From contig CANNEK010000005.1 in assembly GCA_947503625.1 (NCBI GenBank), positions 42,677-106,676 of the forward strand: 64,000 nt of DNA, written 5' to 3'. The stretch is from an uncultured Kordiimonas sp. (GTDB taxonomy: Bacteria > Pseudomonadota > Alphaproteobacteria > Sphingomonadales > Kordiimonadaceae). The position numbers and the translations under genes are program-made. Every line of letters begins with the position of its first letter. Within the stretch, counting starts at the first letter, position 1. Positions 34,295 to 42,007 of the stretch are shown piece by piece. Under the pieces are notes generated by a model that worked only from the letters and a program-made list of their open reading frames with translations, had not been told where the DNA came from and did not search any database.

Positions 34295-35749
34295 ATGACT
34301 TCAAAAACCGACCTTGCCCCGATTACGGTTGCTCATGGCGACGGCATTGGCCCTGAAATCATGCGCGCCAGCCTTGACGTTCTTGAAGCCGCCGGAGCAC
34401 GGCTTGCCATTGAGGAAATAAAAATCGGCAAGGAAGTTTATGAAAGTGGCCACAGCTCCGGTATTGCCGACAGTTCGTGGGAAAGCCTGCGCCGGACAAA
34501 GGTATTTTTTAAAGGGCCAATCACCACACCGCAAGGCGGCGGCTATAAAAGCCTGAATGTCACCGTACGCAAATCGCTTGGTCTGTTCGCCAATGTGCGC
34601 CCCACCGTCGCATACTCACCTTATGTAAAGAGCCTGCATCCGGGCATGGACGTTTTGATCGTACGCGAAAATGAAGAAGACCTCTATGCAGGCATTGAAC
34701 ACCGCCAGACCCAGGACGTGGTTCAGTGTCTCAAACTGGTATCGCGCCCCGGCATCGAGCGTATCTGTCGCTACGCTTTTGAAGTTGCGCGCACCACCGG
34801 TCGCAAAAAGGTCAGCTGTTTCTCGAAAGACAATATTATGAAGCTGACAGACGGTCTGTTTCACAAGGTCTTTGACGAGATTGCCGCCGAGTATCCGGAT
34901 ATCGAAAATGATCACTGGATCATTGATATCGGTGCCGCAAAACTGGCTGCCGAACCCCACAGGTTTGATGTGATCGTCACCTCCAACCTGTATGGGGATA
35001 TCATTTCGGACATTGCATCGGAAGTATCAGGGTCGGTTGGCATGGGGCCATCGTCAAACATCGGCGCCAGCTGCGCCATGTTTGAAGCTGTGCATGGTTC
35101 AGCCCCTGACATCGCCGGTCAGGACCTGGCAAATCCGTCCGGGCTGCTGCTGGCCGGTGTGATGATGCTGAACCATCTGGGCCAGTTTGATATCGCTGAA
35201 ACGGTTCAGAATGCCTGGCTACGTACTATCGAAGATGGTGTCCACACCGGCGACATCGAACACCCGTCGCCCGACGCCCGGAAGGTGGGAACAAAAGCAT
35301 TCGCCGAGGCGGTTATCAAGCGTCTGGGTCAGAAACCGCAGCAATTACCGGCTGTATCGTTCGAAGGCGGCGTCGAGCCAATCTCCATTCCCGACCTGAT
35401 ACCGCAGGCGCCGCAAAACAAGAAACTGGTTGGTGTGGATATGTTTGTCGAAAGCCGCGATACCCCGAGCCACATTGCGCACCGGCTTATACAGCAAACC
35501 AACGACGCCTGCGGCTTGTCGATGATATCCAATCGGGGCGTTAAAGTATGGCCGAACGGTTTTCCGGAAACCTTCTGCACAGATCATTGGCGGTGCCGCT
35601 TCATGAGTGGCCTCGACACTGACTTCAGCGGCACTGACATTGCCGGGCTACTGGGTCGCCTGGCCGACGCGGGTGTTGAAGTTGTGAAAACCGAAAACCT
35701 CTATCAATTCGACAAAGAGGCCGGTTATTCAATGGTGCAGGGCCAGTAA
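34295..35749 (+). CDS. icd: Isocitrate dehydrogenase (NADP), long form with C-terminal extension
   Basis: A 484-residue oxidative decarboxylase converting isocitrate to 2-oxoglutarate in the TCA cycle. The catalytic domain covers residues about 1-340: ITVAHGDGIGPEIMRASLD, RPTVAYSPYVKSLHPGMDVL, the VRENEEDLYAGIEH substrate region, FDVIVTSNLYGDIISDIAS with the metal Asp residues, and FEAVHGSAPDIAGQDLANPS with the coenzyme loop. A further 130 residues (VGVDMFVESRDTPSHIAHRL onward) are absent from E. coli Icd but present in the Rickettsia/alphaproteobacterial long type. GGAGAG precedes the ATG at 34295. Cofactor preference is inferred from family. A terminator follows. Confidence 0.9.
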   Translation: MTSKTDLAPITVAHGDGIGPEIMRASLDVLEAAGARLAIEEIKIGKEVYESGHSSGIADSSWESLRRTKVFFKGPITTPQGGGYKSLNVTVRKSLGLFANVRPTVAYSPYVKSLHPGMDVLIVRENEEDLYAGIEHRQTQDVVQCLKLVSRPGIERICRYAFEVARTTGRKKVSCFSKDNIMKLTDGLFHKVFDEIAAEYPDIENDHWIIDIGAAKLAAEPHRFDVIVTSNLYGDIISDIASEVSGSVGMGPSSNIGASCAMFEAVHGSAPDIAGQDLANPSGLLLAGVMMLNHLGQFDIAETVQNAWLRTIEDGVHTGDIEHPSPDARKVGTKAFAEAVIKRLGQKPQQLPAVSFEGGVEPISIPDLIPQAPQNKKLVGVDMFVESRDTPSHIAHRLIQQTNDACGLSMISNRGVKVWPNGFPETFCTDHWRCRFMSGLDTDFSGTDIAGLLGRLADAGVEVVKTENLYQFDKEAGYSMVQGQ

Positions 35750-35777
35750 GACTGCCGCACAAAGCCAAAACCACACA

Positions 35778-35806
35778 AAGGGAGGCTCTGGAGCTTCCCT
35801 TTTTTC
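35778..35806 (+). terminator. Intrinsic terminator after isocitrate dehydrogenase
   Basis: A 10-bp stem with one G-T pair (35778-35787 with 35792-35801), a four-base loop and a T-run to 35805 form a convincing rho-independent terminator. Confidence 0.85.
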
Positions 35807-35849
35807 GTGAGCCCCGCGCACCTGGCCGGGGGCACAACAATAGCGGGCC

Positions 35850-36269
35850 TTATGGGGCCGGGAACAGAACCTCGGGGTTCTTCATCGTCTTGATCTCGAG
35901 AATATTGTTATTCGGATCGGCGATAAAGAAGGTTTCCTGCTCGTATTTGTCGCCCTTGAACCTGCGGTAAGGCTCGTCGATATACTCAAGCCCGGCAGCG
36001 GCGATACGTTCCTTGAGTGCATCAAAATCTTCCTGGCTAAGATGAACCCCAAAGTGCGGCACCAGCACCGCGCCCATATCGACATCATGACGAACATTGG
36101 GCAGTTGCTCTTCGCTTTGGTGCAGGGTCAGTTCATTACCCCAGAAATTCACATCAACCCAGCGCCCTTCTTCACGGTTGCCAAGGGTGCAGCCGAAAAC
36201 ATCGGTATAAAACTTTACGGTGGTTTCCAGATCGCCAGCCGGAATAGCGAGATGTACAATCGCAGACAT
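35850..36269 (-). CDS. VOC-family (glyoxalase-like) protein
   Basis: A 139-residue single VOC protein. The first module opens IVHLAIPAGDLETTVKFYTD with VFGCTLGNREEG and ELTLHQSE; the second has HFGVHLSQEDFDALKERIAA and closes FFIADPNNNILEIKTMKNP. The His in VHLAI, His in HFGVHL and Glu in LEIK are the normal metal ligands, so a dioxygenase or isomerase activity is possible. The start ATG (36267-36269) and its GAGGAAG ribosome site fall inside one copy of a 95-bp repeat that occurs again at 38702. Confidence 0.9.
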   Translation of the reverse strand: MSAIVHLAIPAGDLETTVKFYTDVFGCTLGNREEGRWVDVNFWGNELTLHQSEEQLPNVRHDVDMGAVLVPHFGVHLSQEDFDALKERIAAAGLEYIDEPYRRFKGDKYEQETFFIADPNNNILEIKTMKNPEVLFPAP

Positions 36270-36361
36270 GGTCTTCCTCAATCAGTTTGCCCAAATTAGT
36301 TTCTTCTGCAACTTTATAGGGGAAATAACCGGGCCGGGTAAGAGGGTTTATCGGTCATCAG
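36267..36361 (+). repeat. 95-bp dispersed direct repeat, copy A
   Basis: Aligns without gaps to 38702-38796 at roughly 85% by eye, with an identical core TAACCGGGCCGGGTAAGAGG. This copy includes the start codon, ribosome site and upstream region of the VOC gene. The two copies bracket the DUF2306 and AraC genes. Confidence 0.85.
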
Positions 36362-36569
36362 ATGAATTTTGCCCAAAATGCCGCAAACCGGATTATCATC
36401 TGCCACGACATGTCCGAATGAAAAAACTGGTTGAAGGGGCAGGGATTGCGGTCTGCGAAGCCATGCCCCCCTTTTCACCCACCCTTGAGCCGCCACATCT
36501 GGTCAGGCTTCTGTGCGGGCGCGATCGTGGGCCGTGTGTCAGCTTCGATCGGCCCGCCGTCCTTTTGTG

Positions 36570-37424
36570 TTAAAGCAGGCGCGGAAACCACATGCCCATG
36601 GTTGCTGCGAAAGTCCCCATCACTGTTACACCGGTTGCGAGGGTCAAACCTGCGGCAACCGCGAATTTTACCGCGTGTTTTTTACTGCGCTGCGCGAGAA
36701 AATAGCTTTCCAGCATCAAAAGCGGTATCGCCATCTGGCCGAAATACATGAACGTGAGAAACGGGCCTTCGAAGGTTTCCGGGTCAACGCCGATGCCGCC
36801 GGTTGTCATGAACCAGAACATCAGGCCGATGCGGAAGAACCAGACGGCACTGACAACCATAAAAAGCCGCATGGCCCATTGGCGGTGCCGGGCAAATTGC
36901 CGCCTGATGGCAAAATTTATTGCCAGTGCGCCAAAGGCCAAAATCAGGACAGCGTCAAGGCTGATGGCAAGATGGCCAACCATCCCGCCCGGAACACCGC
37001 GTGTCCAGACCAGATAAAGCCCCGCAACACTGGTAACCGAGGCCATCAATATATAAACCCTGCCAACATAACGGTGGAATGCGGGAAACCGGTTCCGGAT
37101 ATGGGGCGTGAGCTGAAGCGGGCCACTGCCAATGATGATGATCGCCACCAGCACATGAGACGCGATGGCAAGATTGCCGATCAGATCACCGGCTACATAT
37201 CCTTCGGGCAAGGTGGTATTCAGCAGGCCGGGCAGGCCAAACTGTGCCAGTTCCGGGATATACTGGACGGCAACATATAAAACAAAAATCCACTGGCCGA
37301 TTGCCGCCGCCAAAAACCACGCAATGCCGGAATAACCCAGCATGCGGTCCGGCCACGGCTTTGGCTGGCGTGGAACGGATTGATTAATTTCTTCGTTCAG
37401 GAGTGTTTGGGTTGCTGTCGCCAT
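36570..37424 (-). CDS. DUF2306 integral membrane protein
   Basis: A 284-residue membrane protein with about seven helices. The DUF2306 signature is LQLTPHIRNRFPAFHRYVGR (about residues 100-120), followed by VYILMASVTSVAGLYL and ARHRQWAMRLFMVVSAVWFFRI, with paired histidines reminiscent of cytochrome b561-type heme ligands. Function is unknown. AAAGGA is well placed for the ATG at 37424. It is divergent from the AraC-type gene at 37675, which is the natural candidate for its regulator. Confidence 0.9.
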   Translation of the reverse strand: MATATQTLLNEEINQSVPRQPKPWPDRMLGYSGIAWFLAAAIGQWIFVLYVAVQYIPELAQFGLPGLLNTTLPEGYVAGDLIGNLAIASHVLVAIIIIGSGPLQLTPHIRNRFPAFHRYVGRVYILMASVTSVAGLYLVWTRGVPGGMVGHLAISLDAVLILAFGALAINFAIRRQFARHRQWAMRLFMVVSAVWFFRIGLMFWFMTTGGIGVDPETFEGPFLTFMYFGQMAIPLLMLESYFLAQRSKKHAVKFAVAAGLTLATGVTVMGTFAATMGMWFPRLL

Positions 37425-37674
37425 CGCTTGTTTTCCTTTTTTCATTTACGGCGCGTTTTCCTTTGAGCGCAGTTGTCCTGCACCTCATGTTTTTGACGCT
37501 ATGGAAAACAAGCTTTATAAGAAGGCATAAGCGCCATTCTCGCCTATTTGGAAAACGGCCAGTATTTTTTGGTTTTTTTTAAATTTTCCGGCATGTAACC
37601 GGGTGTGAGATGGTGAAAGGGCGGCGTTGAAAAGACTGCCCGAACACGACAGATAAATTGAGGTAGTAACCATC

Positions 37675-38673
37675 ATGACCACAATGCTGGCCCGGCGCCT
37701 GCCACTGAATGATGCGCCAATCGAACCCGTTAACCTGATATGGCTGGCCTTCACGCTCTCGGTGACGGCATCAACCATTCCACTTGTAACGGGCGGCGTT
37801 ACAGGCCCGTTCTCGGCTGTCATTGCGTTCGTTGGGTCGGCAGGGTGCGGTTGGCTGTGGCTTCTTGCCCGCAGTCTTTTCCGGGAAGAAAAACCGGTTG
37901 AGCGCTGGACCATATATGCGGTGATGGCAATCGTGGCAGTGGAAGGAACCAGCAACCTTATCCGGGCCTATCCGCCAAGCGGGCCGATGCCTGAAATGGT
38001 TCGCATTCTCGGGAATGCCGAATCCTTCATTTGCATTGGTGCCCTCGCACTGGTGTTTGCAGAGGTGTTTTCTGGCTACAGCAACCAGCTGCCCAGACAC
38101 GAGCGGCGCTTTCGCCAGACATTTGCCCTGACGTTTGGCACCATGACCGCCCTTACTATTTTATGGGCGCTGAACGCCAATGAAAACAGCCTTGGCGGCC
38201 AGTGGCGGGACCCGGTTCTCATATCCAGCGCCCTGGCGGGCATTGCCCTGACAAGGCTGTGTATTTCCTTTCGCAGGCAAAACCCGCTGTCAGCGCGCGG
38301 GAAAACCAAATTCGCCAACAGGTTTGACGGCGACGATATCCTCGCCAAACGCATAGAGCAGACGCTCAAACACGACAGGAAGTTCGCCACCCCGGAGCTG
38401 AAAGTGGCTGATCTGGCTGACCTTCTCGGGGAACAGGAATATAAGGTAACACAGTGCATTACCGGTTCGCTGGGGTACCGCAATTTCAATCACCTGATCA
38501 ATTCACACCGCATAGAAAGTGCGAAACAGGCACTGGCCAACCCTGATAACAGGGAGCGGCCGATCCTGTCAGTGGCCTTCGATTGTGGCTTCAATTCCAT
38601 TGGCCCGTTCAACCGCGCCTTCAAAAGCCAGGTGGGGATGACACCCAGACAATACCGCGCTGATGTGATGTAA
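37675..38673 (+). CDS. Membrane-anchored AraC-type regulator
   Basis: A 332-residue protein. The N-terminal 200 residues hold several hydrophobic helices (LIWLAFTLSVTASTIPLV, VIAFVGSAGCGWLWLLA, YAVMAIVAVEGTSNLI, FICIGALALVFAEVFSGY), and the C-terminal 100 residues are a double AraC HTH (LKVADLADLLGEQEYKVTQC, then SVAFDCGFNSIGPFNRAFKS, MTPRQYRADV). The layout is that of membrane-sensing AraC regulators. It probably controls the divergent DUF2306 gene. Copy B of the 95-bp repeat starts 29 bases after its stop. Confidence 0.92.
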   Translation: MTTMLARRLPLNDAPIEPVNLIWLAFTLSVTASTIPLVTGGVTGPFSAVIAFVGSAGCGWLWLLARSLFREEKPVERWTIYAVMAIVAVEGTSNLIRAYPPSGPMPEMVRILGNAESFICIGALALVFAEVFSGYSNQLPRHERRFRQTFALTFGTMTALTILWALNANENSLGGQWRDPVLISSALAGIALTRLCISFRRQNPLSARGKTKFANRFDGDDILAKRIEQTLKHDRKFATPELKVADLADLLGEQEYKVTQCITGSLGYRNFNHLINSHRIESAKQALANPDNRERPILSVAFDCGFNSIGPFNRAFKSQVGMTPRQYRADVM

Positions 38674-38701
38674 GCTGTGGTTCACCGCGACCCGCAACAG
38701 G

Positions 38702-38796
38702 CATGGTCTTCCTAAACCAATGCGCCCGAATTGGTTTCTTCTGCGGCTTTACAAGGGACATAACCGGGCCGGGTAAGAGGCTTTATCGATCATCAG
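38702..38796 (+). repeat. 95-bp dispersed direct repeat, copy B
   Basis: Second copy of the element at 36267-36361. Here the equivalent of the VOC start codon is followed on the minus strand by a short frame that runs into the AraC gene and stops, so this copy has no gene attached. Confidence 0.85.
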
Positions 38797-38915
38797 CGTG
38801 ATTATCGCCCAGTGTTCTCGAAAACGTTAGTGTTCCTGAAAATTGGGCTTCCTATCTACAAGCGAATGAAGTCTTCAATATTGGTTGTTCGCATGTATTG
38901 CCTCATCCAGTACCT

Positions 38916-40244
38916 CTATGATTGCGCCTCATCATTGACAAGCACTTCTTCACTCTTGGCTAGCTTTGGTGCGGGAGCTGTCCAAACACGCAGATGCTCA
39001 CCAGCCTGACGATAGAAGTCGATTACCGCGCCATTCAAAGCCTCAAGGAACGTCTTGGCACCTGAGAACTTGCCAGCAACATCTCGAACCAAACGCACTT
39101 GAAACTTGTGTGGCGTGAGAGATGAGTTGTCCGATTGCAGAGCTGAAGGATTCTCCCTCAAAATCGAAACAGGGGCGCAAGTGTCCACTGCCCTGCTGGG
39201 CCAACGGGCGATCACCTCTAGGCTTGGCTCGGAGGAGTCTTTTAGCTGTCGTAGCAACCAATTCACCCGGGCTTTGGTACTCTTTCTATCCTCAGGAGCC
39301 TGTAGTTCCATCACGCAAGTGATAGTCCGCAAACCCAGGTTGACTGTAACAGTCAGCTCACTGGCCGCATCCGGAATCACGAAAACGCTAGTGAGACAAT
39401 TAGTCTCTACAAGTTCCGAGCAATCATCCTTCAGTCTTCGCTCGGGGTCATCTCGGTGCGGCTTCTTTAGTTTTACCGAAACGGGTGCCTTAAGCTCCCG
39501 GGTTAGTAGTAGGGCGATATCTCTCTGCTCCTGGTGCCAGGCACCAACGGTATTTTTGACCTCGTCCGATGTCTTGAGGAGCTTGCCGCCATTCTTCACT
39601 GTGAGGCACACGTCCCGCCACTCTTTATTCATCGAGTCAAACGTCTTCACGCCAGATGAAGTATGCGAGAAGTAGCGGCAGTATTCCTGAAGAATATACC
39701 GCTGCTCGAGGTCGATATCCTGCTCGACGTCAAGCTGGTAGATCGCCTGAGTCAGCAACGACGTCCAAGACCAGTGGAACAGCTTAACGGTTCGGGTGGC
39801 TGTCTTCGGGATTTTGAGGGGATGATGGGTCGGCAAGGCGGCAAATTGGTTCGAGATGGTTATCACTGCATCGATTTTATGCTGTCGCGCCAACGCCAGA
39901 TAGCGCTGTATTTGGTCCGCATCCAGAACAGCGTTACCAATCTTCGCTTCGATTAGTGCAGACCATCTACGCTTGCCGACTGTCACAACAATCAGCCCAT
40001 CGGGCCGGTCTTTAGTGTTGCCGTCTTGTGGTAGCACGACCTCAGTGAGGCACTGGATGGAAGCCCGTGAGCCCACGCGTTGACCGACAGTCCCGAGGAC
40101 CGCTGCTGCAAAGTGCTCAACGACTGAAAGTGTCGCCAATAAGATGGAAGTTGCCCGCCCCTCCAGCGCCTTTTCAGACGCGACTGGTATTAATCGTGCT
40201 GGCTCCCCTTGAATTAGTTCAAACCCCGCGATTTCCAAAGCCAC
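38916..40244 (-). CDS. PD-(D/E)XK nuclease-like protein, function unknown
   Basis: A 442-residue cytosolic protein. The only recognisable element is a probable restriction-fold core at residues about 78-100: RPDGLIVVTVGKRRWSALIE followed by AKIG, where D and the E-A-K triad match PD-(D/E)XK enzymes; a Gln follows (DADQIQRYLALA), as often seen after this core. The rest contains a mixed domain with WRDVCLTVKNGGK and VKLKKPHRDDPERRLKDDC and is not recognised. The start is GTG at 40244 after GGGAGGGG. It lies in an accessory-looking stretch with the XRE regulator and may be a defence nuclease, but no partner genes of a known restriction system are present. Confidence 0.75.
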   Translation of the reverse strand: MALEIAGFELIQGEPARLIPVASEKALEGRATSILLATLSVVEHFAAAVLGTVGQRVGSRASIQCLTEVVLPQDGNTKDRPDGLIVVTVGKRRWSALIEAKIGNAVLDADQIQRYLALARQHKIDAVITISNQFAALPTHHPLKIPKTATRTVKLFHWSWTSLLTQAIYQLDVEQDIDLEQRYILQEYCRYFSHTSSGVKTFDSMNKEWRDVCLTVKNGGKLLKTSDEVKNTVGAWHQEQRDIALLLTRELKAPVSVKLKKPHRDDPERRLKDDCSELVETNCLTSVFVIPDAASELTVTVNLGLRTITCVMELQAPEDRKSTKARVNWLLRQLKDSSEPSLEVIARWPSRAVDTCAPVSILRENPSALQSDNSSLTPHKFQVRLVRDVAGKFSGAKTFLEALNGAVIDFYRQAGEHLRVWTAPAPKLAKSEEVLVNDEAQS

Positions 40245-40277
40245 AATCCCCCTCCCGTAGGTTATACACTTATTTAA

Positions 40278-40304
40278 AGTCTACAAAAATGGCTGCTGTG
40301 TCAA
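40278..40304 (-). promoter_or_regulatory. Candidate promoter of the nuclease-like gene
   Basis: On the minus strand a perfect -35 (TTGACA, 40299-40304) is followed 15 bases later by TAGACT (40278-40283). The spacing is short for a housekeeping promoter, so this is tentative. Confidence 0.35.
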
Positions 40305-40443
40305 CTTTAGCGCGTTTATGATGTCTTGGAGGTTGTCTTGGTCATCCAGGTTTGAATTGTCGCACCTATAGCATGGAGCCTTCTAGATTAGCATAGATCA
40401 ACTGCATGCTTTGGGTCGAAAGCGGTGGTTTGGAAGGGCGTGG

Positions 40444-40674
40444 TTACTTCTTCAAACGCACGCCGGGGCCGGAGCCATTGCCGGGAATGAATTCGACGCC
40501 CGCTTTTTCGAGAGCGTTTTGAAGCTTCTGGATCGTCACGACCGTAACATTGCGCCCGCTCTCAAACCGGGTCACGGTATTGATGCCCACGCCCGCGGCC
40601 AAGGATAAATCCTTTACACCCCAATCGAGAGCTGCTCTTGCCATTTTTGATTGCTGGTTACTAATTAGCATCAT
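40444..40674 (-). CDS. XRE-family helix-turn-helix regulator
   Basis: A 76-residue protein that is essentially one Cro/C1-type HTH: MARAALDWGVKDLSLAAGVG and INTVTRFESGRNVTVVTIQK. The tail FIPGNGSGPGVRLKK is the common ending of small chromosomal XRE regulators of this type in alphaproteobacteria. Two copies of a GTGA-N5-TCAC site lie upstream, the first starting four bases before the start codon, so it very likely represses itself. It could also regulate the nuclease-like gene downstream on the same strand (200 bases) or the divergent gene at 40897. Confidence 0.92.
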   Translation of the reverse strand: MMLISNQQSKMARAALDWGVKDLSLAAGVGINTVTRFESGRNVTVVTIQKLQNALEKAGVEFIPGNGSGPGVRLKK

Positions 40675-40677
40675 GCA

Positions 40678-40690
40678 GTGAAATTATCAC
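40678..40690. promoter_or_regulatory. XRE operator site 1
   Basis: GTGAAATTATCAC, a GTGA-N5-TCAC palindrome four bases upstream of the XRE start codon. A near-identical site lies 56 bases away at 40734-40746. Confidence 0.75.
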
Positions 40691-40733
40691 CGAATATGGT
40701 TGAAATGAAATAGACAATATGTCACTGTATTTG

Positions 40734-40746
40734 GTGAAAATATCAC
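40734..40746. promoter_or_regulatory. XRE operator site 2
   Basis: GTGAAAATATCAC, the second GTGA-N5-TCAC palindrome. The two sites, with flanking ACCGAATA/TATTTGGT, form a larger inverted repeat across 40678-40746, enough for cooperative binding of two dimers. Confidence 0.75.
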
Positions 40747-40896
40747 CACTCTAAGCACTTTACATCAAGACAGATTAAGGGTGCCCAAATAGGGAATGGC
40801 ATTTTCAACAGGGCATTTTGCCTGAGCAACAACTCGACAAGGTGCGCGAACACCCTGCCGAGTCTAACCACAACCAACCTACTGAAGGAGGTCGGC

Positions 40897-41862
40897 ATGG
40901 CTGATCACACGTCTAGCACACAAGAAACATCCCAACCAATACAAGAAACGCCCGAACAATCACCGGGCCAAACGCCCGAACCCCCGCAACCCCCGGTTCC
41001 CTATTATATCCGCACAAGGGCCGATCACCGCACGCCAACAGATCGCTGGCAAACCCGGCTGGCGGCCATGACCAAAATCATCATGGAAACCTTCGCGGAC
41101 CATGTGGCCAAACGCCACCACAGGCCGCGCAACGAACGCCGCATCCGCCAGATCATACTGCACGGCCCGCACGCCGACGAGCATGCGCTGGTGCAAAAAG
41201 GCGAGCCTCATATGCTGCTGGTTACGGTGAACCGCCTGCCGCACGAAGTGGACGGCCTGCTTGCCACCATCACGACCACCATCCGCGAACGCATGGGGGT
41301 AGAGGCTCACATCCACCTGCTGCGCGCCCGCAGGCTGAACCGCAAGTTTAAAGAAGTCAGCCCGTTTTACGATGCGCTGACAGCGTGCAGCGAAGTGCTG
41401 TTCTCGGATGGCGGCACGCACCCGATCATGCCGGTTGAAACTGACAAGGCGAACGCACCCGTATCGGCCAAAGAGATAACACCTGATAAACGGCCCGATG
41501 AGCATCCGGGTAAAGAAACCGAAGACCCTGACGTTGATCCCATCGAAAAACCTGATGAAAACCCCGATGACGAAGCCGATGACAAAAAACCGTGGTGGGA
41601 TGCGCCCGACCTATGGGTTTACAAAGCCATGCACAAGCGCACAGAAGGCACGCTTTCGCGGGACCAAGCTCATATGGAAATGGAAGAACCGCTGGCGCGC
41701 CTGATGGGCAACACGGTTTTGCTGCGTGATCTGGCCAGTGGCGGGCTGCGCGGTGACGACCCGCAGGCGGTGGGGCTGTATTCGCTTGCTTTCAGCATGT
41801 GCCAGCAGGCCGACATGCTGTACCGGCTGTTTCACGGCAGGGGGTCTGAGACCTATCGCTGA
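40897..41862 (+). CDS. Hypothetical protein, possibly a degenerate nucleotidyltransferase + HEPN-like protein
   Basis: A 321-residue protein. The first 40 residues and residues about 190-230 are acidic and proline-rich linkers (ETEDPDVDPIEKPDENPDDE). The middle (QIILHGPHADEHALVQKGEP then HMLLVTVNRLPHEVDG, AHIHLLRARRLNRKFKEVSPFYDALTACSEVLF) follows the shape of a MNT nucleotidyltransferase fused to HEPN (I-L-G-, strand LLV-VN, FF/FYD---LY), but the GSxxRG and D-x-D catalytic residues are absent. The C-terminal helix ALRFSM-like AFSMCQQADMLYRLF fits HEPN weakly. GGAGG lies before the ATG. The 3' end is partly duplicated in another frame just downstream. Confidence 0.7.
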   Translation: MADHTSSTQETSQPIQETPEQSPGQTPEPPQPPVPYYIRTRADHRTPTDRWQTRLAAMTKIIMETFADHVAKRHHRPRNERRIRQIILHGPHADEHALVQKGEPHMLLVTVNRLPHEVDGLLATITTTIRERMGVEAHIHLLRARRLNRKFKEVSPFYDALTACSEVLFSDGGTHPIMPVETDKANAPVSAKEITPDKRPDEHPGKETEDPDVDPIEKPDENPDDEADDKKPWWDAPDLWVYKAMHKRTEGTLSRDQAHMEMEEPLARLMGNTVLLRDLASGGLRGDDPQAVGLYSLAFSMCQQADMLYRLFHGRGSETYR

Positions 41863-41867
41863 CCCGC

Positions 41868-41922
41868 GACGCCCAACTTTTGTACCGGCTGTATAATGGC
41901 CGCCCGCCCAACTATCATTGAT
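41868..41922 (+). repeat. Diverged duplicate of the preceding gene's 3' end
   Basis: Read in a different frame from the gene above, this stretch gives DAQLLYRLYNGRPPNYH and a stop, resembling that gene's own ending QADMLYRLFHGRGSETYR. The shared TGTACCGGCTGT is identical in both. It looks like a tandem duplication of the last 55 bases or a former alternative C-terminus. Confidence 0.55.
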
Positions 41923-41940
41923 CATCACCAATACAGGCCC

Positions 41941-41990
41941 CGGGATTTCGTTTCGGGGTTTGTTTCGGGGTTTCGTTTCGGGGTTTCACC
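41941..41990 (+). repeat. Short tandem repeat, 12-13 bp units
   Basis: Four units of the type CGGGGTTTCGTTT (41941-41953, 41954-41965, 41966-41978, 41979-41990) with small variations, in the gap between the hypothetical gene and the convergent LysR gene. It is probably replication slippage. Confidence 0.8.
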
Positions 41991-42007
41991 CTAAAATACA
42001 TGCCGGG

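Noticed and set aside
36513..37280. Plus-strand frame opposite the DUF2306 gene
   Set aside because: It reads as the antisense of a hydrophobic membrane protein (rich in Gln, His, Asp and Lys) and has no ribosome site.
41941..41990. CRISPR-like repeats
   Set aside because: Units of 12-13 bases without spacers are a plain tandem repeat; no cas genes are present anywhere in the window.
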